From RI-153 sp963721725 (GTDB lineage Bacteria; Chloroflexota; Anaerolineae; Caldilineales; Caldilineaceae): a stretch of 50,429 bases of DNA. The translations under genes were made by a program, and so were the position numbers. Location of the stretch: the NCBI GenBank assembly GCA_963721725.1, contig CAVRLX010000005.1, positions 1-50,429 of the forward strand. The letters are read 5' to 3'. The number at the start of each line of letters is the position of its first letter. Position 1 is the stretch's first letter. The notes under the pieces were generated by a model. The model saw only the letters and a list, made by a program, of their open reading frames with translations. It did not search any database and was not told the origin of the DNA. Positions 36,004-44,506 of this stretch are shown here, one piece after another.

Positions 36004-36861
36004 CTATCCCGTAACTGTCAAGCGCAGGTTGATGCCCAATGGATCTTGTCCAAACAAAGTGGCCTCCTCTTGTTGGAAGGTTAGCCCAGTTCCTCTCAAG
36101 CGATCCGCCACTTCGGCCAGCGCTTCGCGTGTCGGCAAGACCAGGCCAAACTCGTCCAAGCCTAGCTCGTCGCCGGTGCGGGGGGCCAGCCGTCCGGCCC
36201 ACGTGTTCATGCCCAGGTGATGGTGATAGCCGCCCGCCGAGACAAACGCCGCCTGGGAGCCGTAGCGCATAATAGGGTCAAACCCGATAATCTCTGTATA
36301 GAACTGCTCTGCCAGCCGCAGATCACCGACTTGCAGATGCACATGGCCCATGACTGTATCTTGGGGGAAACCATCCCAAGCGGGCGCATTCTCTGCCGCC
36401 GCCAACACCGCTTGTACATCCAACGGCTGGCTGGTGATGTGCATTGTCCCGTTGCGAAACTCCCATTCGCTTCGCGGGCGATCTCGGTAGATCTCGATGC
36501 CGTTGCCTTCTGGGTCAGAAAGATAGAGCGCTTCGCTCACAGCGTGGTCAGAATAACCACCCAACGCAATGCGCTTGTCGGCAATGTGGCGCAAGACCCG
36601 CCCCAGATCAACCCGGCTGGGCACAAGCAGGGCAAAGTGGTATAGCCCAGATTTGCTCGCCCCCGACGGTGCGTGTGGGCGTTCGGTCAGCACCAACAGA
36701 TCTTCTGCGCCAGCGCCCAGATGCACCGAGGCTTGTGTGCGCTGATGAATCTGCAAGCCAAGCCGCTGATAATAATCGACCTCACGCGCCAGATCGTGTA
36801 CGTTGAGCCGCACTGTGCCCATGCGGGTTGCGGCGTGGAGTTTTGTCTGTGTTGTTTGCAT
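36004..36861 (-). CDS. VOC-superfamily glyoxalase/extradiol dioxygenase (CatE-like)
   Basis: The 285-residue protein has two vicinal-oxygen-chelate modules. The first runs from MGTVRLNVHDLAREVDYYQRLGL to YLSDPEGNGIEIYRDRP; the second from MGHVHLQVGDLRLAEQFYTEIIGF through GYHHHLGMNTW to LFGQDPLGINLRLTV. Metal ligands are expected at HVHLQV and GYHHH in the second module. Relatives are catechol 2,3-dioxygenases or glyoxalase-type enzymes that act on aromatic or electrophilic substrates. It is divergent from a TetR gene, with operators in the shared promoter, so expression is probably induced by a small molecule. The substrate is unknown. Confidence 0.85.
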   Translation of the reverse strand: MQTTQTKLHAATRMGTVRLNVHDLAREVDYYQRLGLQIHQRTQASVHLGAGAEDLLVLTERPHAPSGASKSGLYHFALLVPSRVDLGRVLRHIADKRIALGGYSDHAVSEALYLSDPEGNGIEIYRDRPRSEWEFRNGTMHITSQPLDVQAVLAAAENAPAWDGFPQDTVMGHVHLQVGDLRLAEQFYTEIIGFDPIMRYGSQAAFVSAGGYHHHLGMNTWAGRLAPRTGDELGLDEFGLVLPTREALAEVADRLRGTGLTFQQEEATLFGQDPLGINLRLTVTG

Positions 36862-36885
36862 GATACTTGCTCTCAGAAATTAAGT

Positions 36886-36940
36886 GGACTTTGGTCCGGT
36901 TACGTGATACAATCATAATGGACTTGAGTCCACTTGTCAA
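36886..36940. promoter_or_regulatory. Divergent promoter with two TetR-type operators
   Basis: Minus strand: TTGACA (36940-36935) and TATGAT (36917-36912) are spaced 17 bases and drive the VOC gene. Plus strand: TTGGTC (36891-36896) and CATAAT (36914-36919), also 17 apart, could drive tetR. GGACTTTGGTCC (36886-36897) and GGACTTGAGTCC (36920-36931) share the palindrome GGACTTKRGTCC. The second lies inside the spacer of the VOC promoter, so binding would block it directly; the first covers the tetR -35. Confidence 0.7.
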
Positions 36941-36977
36941 GATGGTTTAATGTTAAAAGTTTGTTAGAGAATTGATA

Positions 36978-37637
36978 ATGAGCGACGAATTCTTTTCCGA
37001 GGATTTACCAATCCATGGGGCCATGAATGGGCTTGGCGATGGGGGGCGCAGCGAACGGCGCGATGCTGTGGAAAACCGGCAGCGTATTCTGACCGTGGCT
37101 GCGCATCTTTTTGCACAGCATGGTGTAGAGAATGTGCATATGGCACAGATTGCCGAAGCCGCCGGGGTGGGCAAGGGGACACTTTATCGCCGCTTTGCCA
37201 ACAAAGCCGATCTTTGCCTGGCTCTGATGCACGATCAATTGGTGCAACATCAAGAAGAGACGCTGACCCGCCTGCGCCAGATGGCCGCAGACGGTGTGCC
37301 AGCGCTTGACCGTTTGGGCTTCTTTCTGGCCGAAGTGGTGGCTTTTTCCGACCATCACGCCCCGCTTTTGGGGGAGGTGCAACAGGAACTGTCCGCTGGG
37401 CCAGAAGGGGATTCGCCCTTTTTCGAGTGGCAGTCGATGACGGTCTATGGCCTGCTCCAGGCGGCGGTGCGGGCGGGGGAGGTCTCGGAGGAGATCGATC
37501 TGCCCATTACGGTGGATATGCTGCTGGCCCCGCTGGTGGCAGCCTTCTTTCGCTATTTGTGCCATCAACGTGGATTTAGCACTGCGCGCATCCGCGACGG
37601 GTTGTTGGCAAGTGTAGAGCGGCTGCGTAAGATGTAA
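36978..37637 (+). CDS. TetR/AcrR family repressor
   Basis: The 219-residue protein has a leader of about 30 residues and then a TetR helix-turn-helix: ENRQRILTVAAHLFAQHGVENVHMAQIAEAAGVGKGTLYRRFANKADLCLAL (about residues 32-83). The C-terminal ligand domain is helical (LGFFLAEVVAFSDHHAPLL...). It is divergent from the VOC dioxygenase gene and shares a 116-bp promoter with two matching palindromes, so it probably represses both genes. The ATG at 36978 has only a weak TTAGAGAA ribosome binding site. The ligand is unknown but is likely related to the VOC substrate. Confidence 0.9.
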   Translation: MSDEFFSEDLPIHGAMNGLGDGGRSERRDAVENRQRILTVAAHLFAQHGVENVHMAQIAEAAGVGKGTLYRRFANKADLCLALMHDQLVQHQEETLTRLRQMAADGVPALDRLGFFLAEVVAFSDHHAPLLGEVQQELSAGPEGDSPFFEWQSMTVYGLLQAAVRAGEVSEEIDLPITVDMLLAPLVAAFFRYLCHQRGFSTARIRDGLLASVERLRKM

Positions 37638-37752
37638 TACCGATTGTCCCCTGAATCTGGACAGATGTACGGGCGCTTGCTTGCTGCGCCCATCGGGTTC
37701 AGCAAGCAAGCGCCCGTACCGCATCTGTCGTCTCTCGCTCAACAAACGGTAT
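37638..37752. repeat. MITE-like element with ATACCGWTTGT ends
   Basis: Terminal inverted repeats ATACCGATTGT (37638-37648) and ACAAACGGTAT (37742-37752) enclose a long inner stem. GACAGATGTACGGGCGCTTGC on the left (from 37660) is complementary to the segment ending at 37729 with one bulge. The element begins at the tetR stop and may also end tetR transcription. Confidence 0.6.
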
Positions 37753-37774
37753 AAGTAATGATAGCAGTTGAACC

Positions 37775-37807
37775 AGACCTGGCAGGTTTCAAAAACCTGC
37801 CAGATCT
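37775..37807. repeat. AGACCTGGCAGGTTTC palindrome
   Basis: A 33-bp palindrome with two mismatches, homologous to the inner palindrome at 33593-33625. It lies between tetR and the convergent dienelactone hydrolase gene. Confidence 0.6.
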
Positions 37808-37856
37808 CCTGAAACCCCGATCAAATACGTACGTCCTATTAGACCCGAATCACGCT

Positions 37857-38660
37857 TTACTCCTTCACATGCTTATCCAAAAATGCAATCAACTGCTGCC
37901 ATGCCTGGCTGGATGCGCCCGCTGTCTCGTAGTTTTCGCCGGTGAGAAAAGCATGGCCCACGCCGTCGTAGACAGTGATCTCATGCTCAATCCCCGCTGC
38001 GCCGAGCGCGGCCTCAAAGGCATCAACCTCGCTTTGGGGGATGCTGGCATCGTCGCCGCCAAAGATACCCAACACGGGCTGCGCCGCTTGTAATGGGTGC
38101 AGTTGTGCTGGGTCGGTGACCAATGAGCCATAGAAAACCACCACTGCCGTCAGATCCTGTGGCCGGCGCAGACCCAACTGTAGCGACTGTTCCCCGCCAA
38201 AGCAGAAGCCCACCGATGCAACGCGCGTCGCATCCACCCCATCCACCCCGCGCACATAGGCCAAAGCGGCATCAGTATCCGCCCAGATCGGTGTGTCGGG
38301 CGTGGTCAGGCGCATCCACAGCGCGCCGGGAACGGTGGTCGCCACACGGTTACGATAGACATCAGGGGCCAGCACCACATAGCCCTGCGCCGCCAGCGCA
38401 TCGGCCAGAGGGGGAATTTCCGCCGTCAGCCCCCACCATTCGTGTACCATCAGCACCGCCGGGAAGGGGCCTTCTCCCGCAGGCCGGGCTAGATAGCCCT
38501 GGAGTGGCGTGCCGTCGCTCCCGGCATAGGTGACGTTGGTGACGGTGGCCGCTTCCACGCCAAAATTAGTATCGAAAGCGATAATGGCGACCAGGATTAA
38601 GACCAGCGCTGCCACCACGCCCACAATTCCCAGTCCAATTCGCACACCTATTTTGCCCAT
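37857..38660 (-). CDS. Membrane-anchored dienelactone hydrolase family protein
   Basis: A hydrophobic segment at residues 8-29 (IGLGIVGVVAALVLILVAIIAF) is followed by the alpha/beta-hydrolase domain: MVHEWWGLTAEI (oxyanion region), GFCFGGEQS with the Cys nucleophile of the DLH family (about residue 151), GIFGGDDASIPQ with Asp, and GVGHAFL with His. Length is 267 residues. DLH enzymes open lactones of chlorocatechol pathways, but most members act on unknown esters. The N-terminal anchor points to the outer face of the membrane. AAGGAA before ATG 38660 sets the start. It is on the opposite strand to tetR and not obviously co-regulated with it. Confidence 0.86.
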   Translation of the reverse strand: MGKIGVRIGLGIVGVVAALVLILVAIIAFDTNFGVEAATVTNVTYAGSDGTPLQGYLARPAGEGPFPAVLMVHEWWGLTAEIPPLADALAAQGYVVLAPDVYRNRVATTVPGALWMRLTTPDTPIWADTDAALAYVRGVDGVDATRVASVGFCFGGEQSLQLGLRRPQDLTAVVVFYGSLVTDPAQLHPLQAAQPVLGIFGGDDASIPQSEVDAFEAALGAAGIEHEITVYDGVGHAFLTGENYETAGASSQAWQQLIAFLDKHVKE

Positions 38661-38705
38661 ACAATTTCCTTAATCTGCATTATGCGCGTCGCCTGTCTGA
38701 CGGGT

Positions 38706-40139
38706 TTATCGAAACGCCGTTGCCCATGCTCTGGTCTGATAGCCACTGCGGATGCGCCAGTTTAACAGGCGATTGACCAGGTGCTGCTTTTGGGCGGCGT
38801 GGGTGGGATCGTCCCACAGGTTATGGATCTCGTCGGGATCGTTGACAAGATCGAAAAGCTGCCCAAAGGGTTCGTCCAAAAAGTGGACCAATTTCCACTC
38901 TTGGGTGCGGATCATGGTCATCATGTCGGTGGTTTGCAAAATGCCATCGCGGCTATGTTCGGCAAAGACAGCGTCACGTCCGGTCCACGCTTCCCCTTGC
39001 AGCGCAGGCAGCAACGACTCTGCCTCCATGCTGGCCGGCGGCGTGATCCCGGCCAGTTCCAAAATAGCCGGGCCAATATCCATCAGCGAACAGAGGGCAT
39101 TCACCTGTCGCCCGCCGTCAAAGCGGCCCGGCGCCCAGACGATCAGGGGCATTTTGGTGATGATGTCGTACAGGGTCCACTTCTGGCTGTGGCCGTGATC
39201 GCCCAGGGCGTCGCCGTGATCGCTGGTGAAGATCACCACGGCATTTTCCAGATAGCCTTTCGCTTCCAACGCTTGTAAAATTTCGCCCACCTTTTCGTCG
39301 ATCATGGTGACGTTGGCAAGATAGTAGGCGCGCTGGCGGTGGCGCGCCGCTGCGTCTGGCTCCAGTTGATGCACCACCGAATCGTGATCGACTTCGGCGT
39401 TGTGGACGCGCATGGCCTGGAATGGCGGCGGCTGGCTCTCCAGCTCGGCCTGGGTGACGGGCAAAATGGGCAGATCCTTTTCCAAATAGGCTTCGGCGTA
39501 GCGGGGCACAGGATCATAGGGCGGGTGCGGGCCGGGAAAGCCGATCTGCAAAAAGAGCGGCTTTCCCGAGCGGGGCTTGGTCTCGATCCACCATTTTGCC
39601 AAGTCGCCCACAAAGAAATCGGGATGGGCATCTTCGGGCAGTTCCCAATCAAACGCGCCCAGACTTTGGCGGTAATCGGCGCGCTTGCGATAGAACTCAC
39701 GCTGCTGTTTGACGAGTCCACGGGCGCGCAGCCCCTTGTCCCACTCGTCAAAATACCAGCGCTCTTCCAGGAAGCGGTCTTTGTTCTCCACCACATAGCG
39801 CTCGTGAAACCCCAGCGGCGTGTGATAGGGATAGGTGTGCATTTTGCCCACGTTGACACAATCATAGCCGCTCTCCGCCAGATCTTCCACCCACGAATGG
39901 GTCCAGCGGTCGGCGTTTTTATAGATGCCGGTGCTGTGGGGATAGTAGCCGGTGAAAAGGCTGGCCCGGCTGGGCGCGCACGAGGGCGCGGTAATGTGGC
40001 AGTTGGTAAAGGTCACGCCCTCGGTCACCATGCGATCCAGGGTGGGCGTATCCATGTAGTCGAAGCCCAACGCGCCAATCGTGTCATAGCGCTGCTGGTC
40101 GGTGATGATGAGGATAATGTGCGGGCGAGGATCCGTCAT
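38706..40139 (-). CDS. Type I sulfatase / arylsulfatase A family (Cys type)
   Basis: The 477-residue protein has the sulfatase core: HIILIITDQQRYDTIG with the metal aspartates, then SCAPSRASLFTG, where CAPSR (about residues 53-57) is the CxPSR motif whose Cys is converted to formylglycine, then FTSDHGDALGDHG (about 285-297) with further metal ligands. The family hydrolyses sulfate esters; GPHPPYDP and EHSRDGIL fit choline-sulfatase- or glycan-sulfatase-like members. No signal peptide is visible, so a cytoplasmic role is possible. GAAAGG before ATG 40139 fixes the start; the frame upstream to 40616 has no signal and holds repeats. The maturation enzyme is not in this window. Confidence 0.9.
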   Translation of the reverse strand: MTDPRPHIILIITDQQRYDTIGALGFDYMDTPTLDRMVTEGVTFTNCHITAPSCAPSRASLFTGYYPHSTGIYKNADRWTHSWVEDLAESGYDCVNVGKMHTYPYHTPLGFHERYVVENKDRFLEERWYFDEWDKGLRARGLVKQQREFYRKRADYRQSLGAFDWELPEDAHPDFFVGDLAKWWIETKPRSGKPLFLQIGFPGPHPPYDPVPRYAEAYLEKDLPILPVTQAELESQPPPFQAMRVHNAEVDHDSVVHQLEPDAAARHRQRAYYLANVTMIDEKVGEILQALEAKGYLENAVVIFTSDHGDALGDHGHSQKWTLYDIITKMPLIVWAPGRFDGGRQVNALCSLMDIGPAILELAGITPPASMEAESLLPALQGEAWTGRDAVFAEHSRDGILQTTDMMTMIRTQEWKLVHFLDEPFGQLFDLVNDPDEIHNLWDDPTHAAQKQHLVNRLLNWRIRSGYQTRAWATAFR

Positions 40140-40178
40140 GATTTTCCTTTCGATGTCAGATGGGGTTGATAGGCACAG

Positions 40179-40264
40179 GTCCCCGGCACGGCACGGGCTG
40201 CACGGGCTGGATAAGGCCAGACTGACTTGCTCGGAAAGAAAGTGGGACAGAACGTGCCGGGGTC
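40179..40264. repeat. GTGCCGGGG inverted repeat in the sulfatase upstream gap
   Basis: CCCCGGCACG (40181-40190) faces CGTGCCGGGG (40253-40262) over a 62-base centre. The 470-bp gap 40140-40609 contains this element, the palindrome at 40539-40557, and otherwise low-information sequence with no supported gene. Confidence 0.5.
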
Positions 40265-40538
40265 TTTGAATTGTTCTGATCAAAAGCAAGTGTACCGTTC
40301 CTCTTTGGCTTCGGCAAGCCAACGGCCAGCCTGTGCCAGCCAAAAGTTGACCTTGTGGTTTCGTGATTCCCCCTGTACTTTTCTGTCTGAATTCCCCCCT
40401 TGTGCCGCTTTTGGGTTGGCGCAATTCCCCATCCCATGTTTCAATAGATCCCATCGCCGTCTCGTCGTACCCCTTCCACTGACAGCCCCGACGGCGTAGA
40501 GGTAGTTCGCTGCCGATCTGCCAAATTGCCGCGCCAGT

Positions 40539-40557
40539 GTTGCAGTAGATGCAACAT
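40539..40557. promoter_or_regulatory. Palindrome TGTTGCA-N5-TGCAACA, candidate operator
   Basis: Perfect 7-bp arms around GTAGA, 52 bp before the ATG of the small winged-helix gene. The size fits a dimeric regulator, possibly the winged-helix protein itself. No direct evidence of binding. Confidence 0.35.
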
Positions 40558-40609
40558 GCCGCCTCCATGCTGTGACCATTGATAACCGTCACAACCTGGG
40601 AGGTACACA

Positions 40610-40819
40610 ATGGCATTCTGGCGCAAAAAAGAACCTGAATTTGACGAAGTGGATAACATTATTCAACAACGGGCTGGCGTGCGTCCGGCAGACGTGGCCC
40701 GCGAGGTCGGTGCAGATCGTTCGACGATTTTGCGCCGTTTGCCCAGCATGGAAGAGGCCGGCTATCTCTACTCTGAAGATGACGAGGGGCGGCTTTGGCC
40801 GTTCGACAAAGATGAGTAG
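40610..40819 (+). CDS. Small winged-helix DNA-binding protein
   Basis: The 69-residue product is almost entirely one winged helix-turn-helix: VDNIIQQRAGVRPADVAREVGADRSTILRRLPSMEEAGYLYSEDDEGRLWPF, with the recognition helix in the ADRSTILRRL region and the wing in YLYSEDDEGRLW. No other domain is present. GGGAGG eight bases before the ATG is a good ribosome binding site. It precedes the WYL regulator by 85 bp on the same strand, so it may be co-transcribed with, or regulate, the CRISPR-Cas operon; that link is inferred from position only. Confidence 0.75.
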   Translation: MAFWRKKEPEFDEVDNIIQQRAGVRPADVAREVGADRSTILRRLPSMEEAGYLYSEDDEGRLWPFDKDE

Positions 40820-40904
40820 ACGAGTTTTGGTGGCTGTTGCGGGATTTTGAAACGGGGCGTGATAGAGTGGGCAAAGCTACAACATTGTTTCAAGGAGGAA
40901 CGTG

Positions 40905-41960
40905 ATGAGCCGATCAATTGGAAAAGCTGAAGCGCTGTTGCAAATGGAACAGCTTTTGCTCAATTTCCCTGAAGGTGTATGGAAGGCAGAGATTGCGCGG
41001 AGACTCGGCGTTCACCGATCCACCGTCGGACGCTGGATTGACGAACTGAGTAAACGCGTGCCTATTTGGGAGCGGGATAATCTGGTTGGCATCGACCGTG
41101 ATAGCTATTTGAACAATGTGCGGCTGACCTTGCATGAGAGTATGGCGTTGCATCTGGCTGCACGCTTGTTGGCGACCCGTATGGATAGACATAACCCTCA
41201 TGCTGCCTCTGCGCTGCGCAAAGTGGGGAGTTCGCTGCAACGGATCGCCCCGATGGTCAGTCAACACCTTTCTCAGTCTGCCCAGATGATGGAAGACGCC
41301 GGGCAGCGTCAAGATCCTGCCTATTTGAATGTGCTAGAAACCCTGACACGGGCTTGGTCGGAAGGAAACAAAGTTCATCTCTGGCATCGATCCAAGAATG
41401 GCAAAATCTATGAATATGACTATTCACCCTATTTCATCGAACCCTATGCCATTGGTCAAACCACCCACGTGATTGGCTACTGTGAGCCGATGAAGGAACG
41501 GCGTACTTTTAAGCTAGAGCAAATTGAACGTATAGAGCCACTACGGATTCCCTATACTATCCCCGCAGATTTTGACCCTAGGGAGTTGTTAGCAGATGCC
41601 TGGGGTATCTGGTATACCGACAAAGACCCAGAGGAGGTGGTGCTCAAGTTTTTTCATCCTCAAGTTGTGTTGCGTGTTCAACAGACACGATGGCATCGTT
41701 CGGAAAAACTCGAAACTCTTCAAGACGGTAGTCTAATCTGGCGAGCGATGATCGCTGAACCACAGGAGATGCTCCCTTGGATCCGCGGCTGGGGCGCAGA
41801 TTGTGAGGTGCTGGGGCCGGAGTGGTTGCGAGACGAAATGATGGGAGAGGCAAGAAGGATTGCTGCACTATATGGTTGGAATGCTTCAAGTTCAATAACC
41901 GATGGTGCGAATGCCACTTTATCTCAAACATTTGACGACTTCTTTGGAGGCAAAAAATGA
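40905..41960 (+). CDS. WYL-domain transcriptional regulator of the CRISPR-Cas operon
   Basis: The 351-residue protein starts with an HTH (about residues 20-55; WKAEIARRLGVHRSTVGRWIDEL). It continues with a helical linker and a WYL domain (about 150-225; VHLWHRSKNGKIYEYDYSPYFIEPYAIGQTTHVIGYCEPMKERRTFKLEQIERIE), and ends with a WYL C-terminal extension (about 235-320; PEEVVLKFFHPQVVLRVQQ). WYL proteins are common CRISPR-linked regulators that sense nucleic acid or nucleotide ligands. AAGGAGG six bases before ATG 40905 sets the start. Its stop overlaps the cas3 start (ATGA), so it is the first gene of the cas operon. Codon use is already more AT-rich than in the genes before it. Confidence 0.88.
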   Translation: MSRSIGKAEALLQMEQLLLNFPEGVWKAEIARRLGVHRSTVGRWIDELSKRVPIWERDNLVGIDRDSYLNNVRLTLHESMALHLAARLLATRMDRHNPHAASALRKVGSSLQRIAPMVSQHLSQSAQMMEDAGQRQDPAYLNVLETLTRAWSEGNKVHLWHRSKNGKIYEYDYSPYFIEPYAIGQTTHVIGYCEPMKERRTFKLEQIERIEPLRIPYTIPADFDPRELLADAWGIWYTDKDPEEVVLKFFHPQVVLRVQQTRWHRSEKLETLQDGSLIWRAMIAEPQEMLPWIRGWGADCEVLGPEWLRDEMMGEARRIAALYGWNASSSITDGANATLSQTFDDFFGGKK

Positions 41961-44473
41961 CCGGACGAACTTTGTACCCTTATCAAGAGAAAGTAGCAAA
42001 TCTATTGCTCGCTGGGCAAAGTGTGATTTTGCAAGCGCCAACCGGGTCAGGTAAAACAACTGCCGCACTCTTGCCTTTTCTCCATGCACGCAAAAACCTC
42101 GCACCTAACAGATTTCCCACTAAATGTATCTATTCAGTGCCGATGCGAGTTTTGGCAAACCAGTTTACTGCTGAGTATCAGAAGATTATTCGTCAATATG
42201 GATGGCAAGATACCATTCAAATAGCCAAACAAACGGGCGATGAGCCGAACGATCCGAGAGTGGAAGCCGATCTGATATTCACAACGGTAGACCAGACACT
42301 GAGCAATTTCCTGAACATTCCCTACGGAGTGGGCACACGCCAGGCAAATATTAACGCCGGCGCAATACTATCAAGCTATCTGGTTTTTGATGAGCTTCAT
42401 CTGTACGACCCAGATATTATGCTGCCGAGTGTGTTGGAAATGTTGCGAATGGTAAAAGACATAACACCATTCCTGATTATGACTGCGACTTTTTCCCTGC
42501 CCATGCTAGATAAATTGGGGAAACTGTTGAATGCCGTTGTTGTGCCCGGAGACAAAGATAGTCGTTCCCAAATGGAAACGATTGGTTCTCAGGTTGGAAA
42601 AACACGTCGATTCCATCGAGTTGATTCCCCATTAACTGCTGAATTTGTTATGGCGTCGCTTTCCAAGGCTCAACGTTCGTTCTCTGTATTTGTAACACGG
42701 TCAAAGCCGCGCAACTTCTTTACTTGGATCTCAGGAAGACACTTTCCAACGCTGGCGACAACCAAACCCAATTGCGGCTGTTACATCTCGCGTTTCTATA
42801 AGGATGATTCGAGACCGGCATGAAGATTGGATTCGTGAACAGTTTGGTACGCCTCAGGCAGAATATAGACCGGACCCAAACTTATCCAAATTGCGACACA
42901 AGTAATCGAAGTTGGGGTCGACGCAACGTGTGATGTGCTGCACACGGAAATAGCGCCAGCAGCTTCCATTCTGCAGCGAGCCGGTAGATGTGCCCGTCTA
43001 GCATGCGAAACTGGTGATGTAATATGTCTAACATGCCTCGAACTGAGGAGGGTGAACCGGATTTCATTCCGTATTATTTCCCAAAACAGCACAAGCAAAC
43101 CCAACGAGGAAAGCAACTGTGCGAAGAGACCTGGAACGCTCTTGGGCTACCAGAATTCCAAAACCAACATATGAGTTTTGCTCAAGAGCAGAGGTTGATC
43201 GATCGAGTACATGGACCTGTAGACAGCGAGATAGTAAACGATCTCGCAACCAATCGACTCATCCATCAAGACAAAATGTTGCGGACTATTCAGACAGCCG
43301 ACAGAGGTATGGCTTCCGAATTAATCCGCAATGCCGATACACGCTATGTCGTGGTCCATCCTGATCCTATGCAGGATGACGGTCTGCGGCGCAACCCCTG
43401 GTACTACGACGGATTCTCACTGTATCCCTCAACAATTGCCAAAGCTTTTGGCTTGCTTGAAAAAGAGGATTTACCCATTGATGTGCCATGGATTATGCAG
43501 GCTGTAGCTCAAATAGAGACTAATGATAGCTTTGATAGTGAAGCCCCCCAACGGACTGCCCCCGAGTATAGGTGGTATGCACTTCGTAGCTCATCTGAGG
43601 TTTACCAGAGTCCTGTTGTCGCGGTTCATCCAACGCTGGTGAGCTATGATGCTGAACTAGGGTTCCGTTTTGATTCTGTCGGATGGTCGGTTCGATCTGC
43701 GTAGACGACCGGGGAAACATCCAGTACCCAACTATGGCTACAGTCGAGAGACTTTTGCAGAACATGTAGCTGGTCTCTATCGAGCATACACAAGTACGAC
43801 CATTGACTCAGATAGTAGATTTCGGCACCAATCGCTATCAGACGAAGTAGCCTATGCACTTGGTCGCATCGAGAACAATCCTGAATTTTCTGGCGCAGGG
43901 TCGCTAGACAGGTTACTACGGTTGATCTTTGCTTGTCATGATTTGGGAAAACTCAACAAGAAATGGCAGCGATGGGCACACCGATGGCAGGAAATAGCCG
44001 GGGAGTTCTACGGAGGGAAAGATTTGAGTTTACCTCCCTACTATATGGCAGCACATACCGATACTGATTCGTCAAAAGAACAGAAAGACGCCCAAAAGAA
44101 GCTGGGTAAACGTCCCAATCATGCGGGCGAGAGCGCAATGGCTGCAGGGCATGTCTTGAGCGAGGCTTGTGGAGGAAATGACATTCTCTGGCGTGCCGCT
44201 ATGACTGCGATTGCACGCCACCATCATCCACTTACAGAGAGCTATCAAGCTTTTGTCTGCCATCCAGCCAGTTTGACTGCTTTTCGTGACGCCCTTGAAA
44301 TTGTAGGGCTAAAGGATGCCGATCCATCAAAGGTATTGTGGAAGCTAGGTGATGAACATTCTTTGAGCAATTGCCTTATTAATTTCGACCGACGAGGGAC
44401 TCAAGGTTTGTTGCTCTACTTTCTGTTGGTGCGAGTCCTCCGTTTGGCTGATCAGCGTAGTCAAGAAAAATAG
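41957..44473 (+). pseudogene. cas3: Cas3 helicase with C-terminal HD nuclease domain, about five frameshifts
   Basis: The helicase part comes first: LYPYQEKVANLLLAGQSVILQAPTGSGKTTAAL (motif I), DELHLYD (DExH box), TATFS (motif III), and QVIEVGVDA with SILQRAGRCAR (motifs V and VI) near 42890-42985. The HD nuclease lies at the C-terminus: RETFAEHV, ACHDLGKLNKKWQRW, AIARHHHP (43750-44225). This is the reverse of the usual HD-helicase order. Frame changes are needed near 42692 (missing A), 42798, 42885 (missing A), 43022 and 43672 (extra G). Cas3 unwinds and degrades DNA marked by Cascade. If the indels are real, interference is dead; if they are base-calling errors, the protein is about 835 residues. 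Confidence 0.82.
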
Positions 44474-44506
44474 GAAACTAATGCTAGAGAAAGAGGAACT
44501 GGAGCG

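Noticed and set aside
40140..40616. N-terminal extension of the sulfatase by 159 residues
   Set aside because: No ribosome binding site and no similarity; the family starts at the HIILIITDQQ strand, just after ATG 40139, which has a good ribosome binding site.
42690..43672. Programmed ribosomal frameshifting in cas3
   Set aside because: Several shifts in both directions with no common slippery sequence and no shared downstream structure; indels are simpler.
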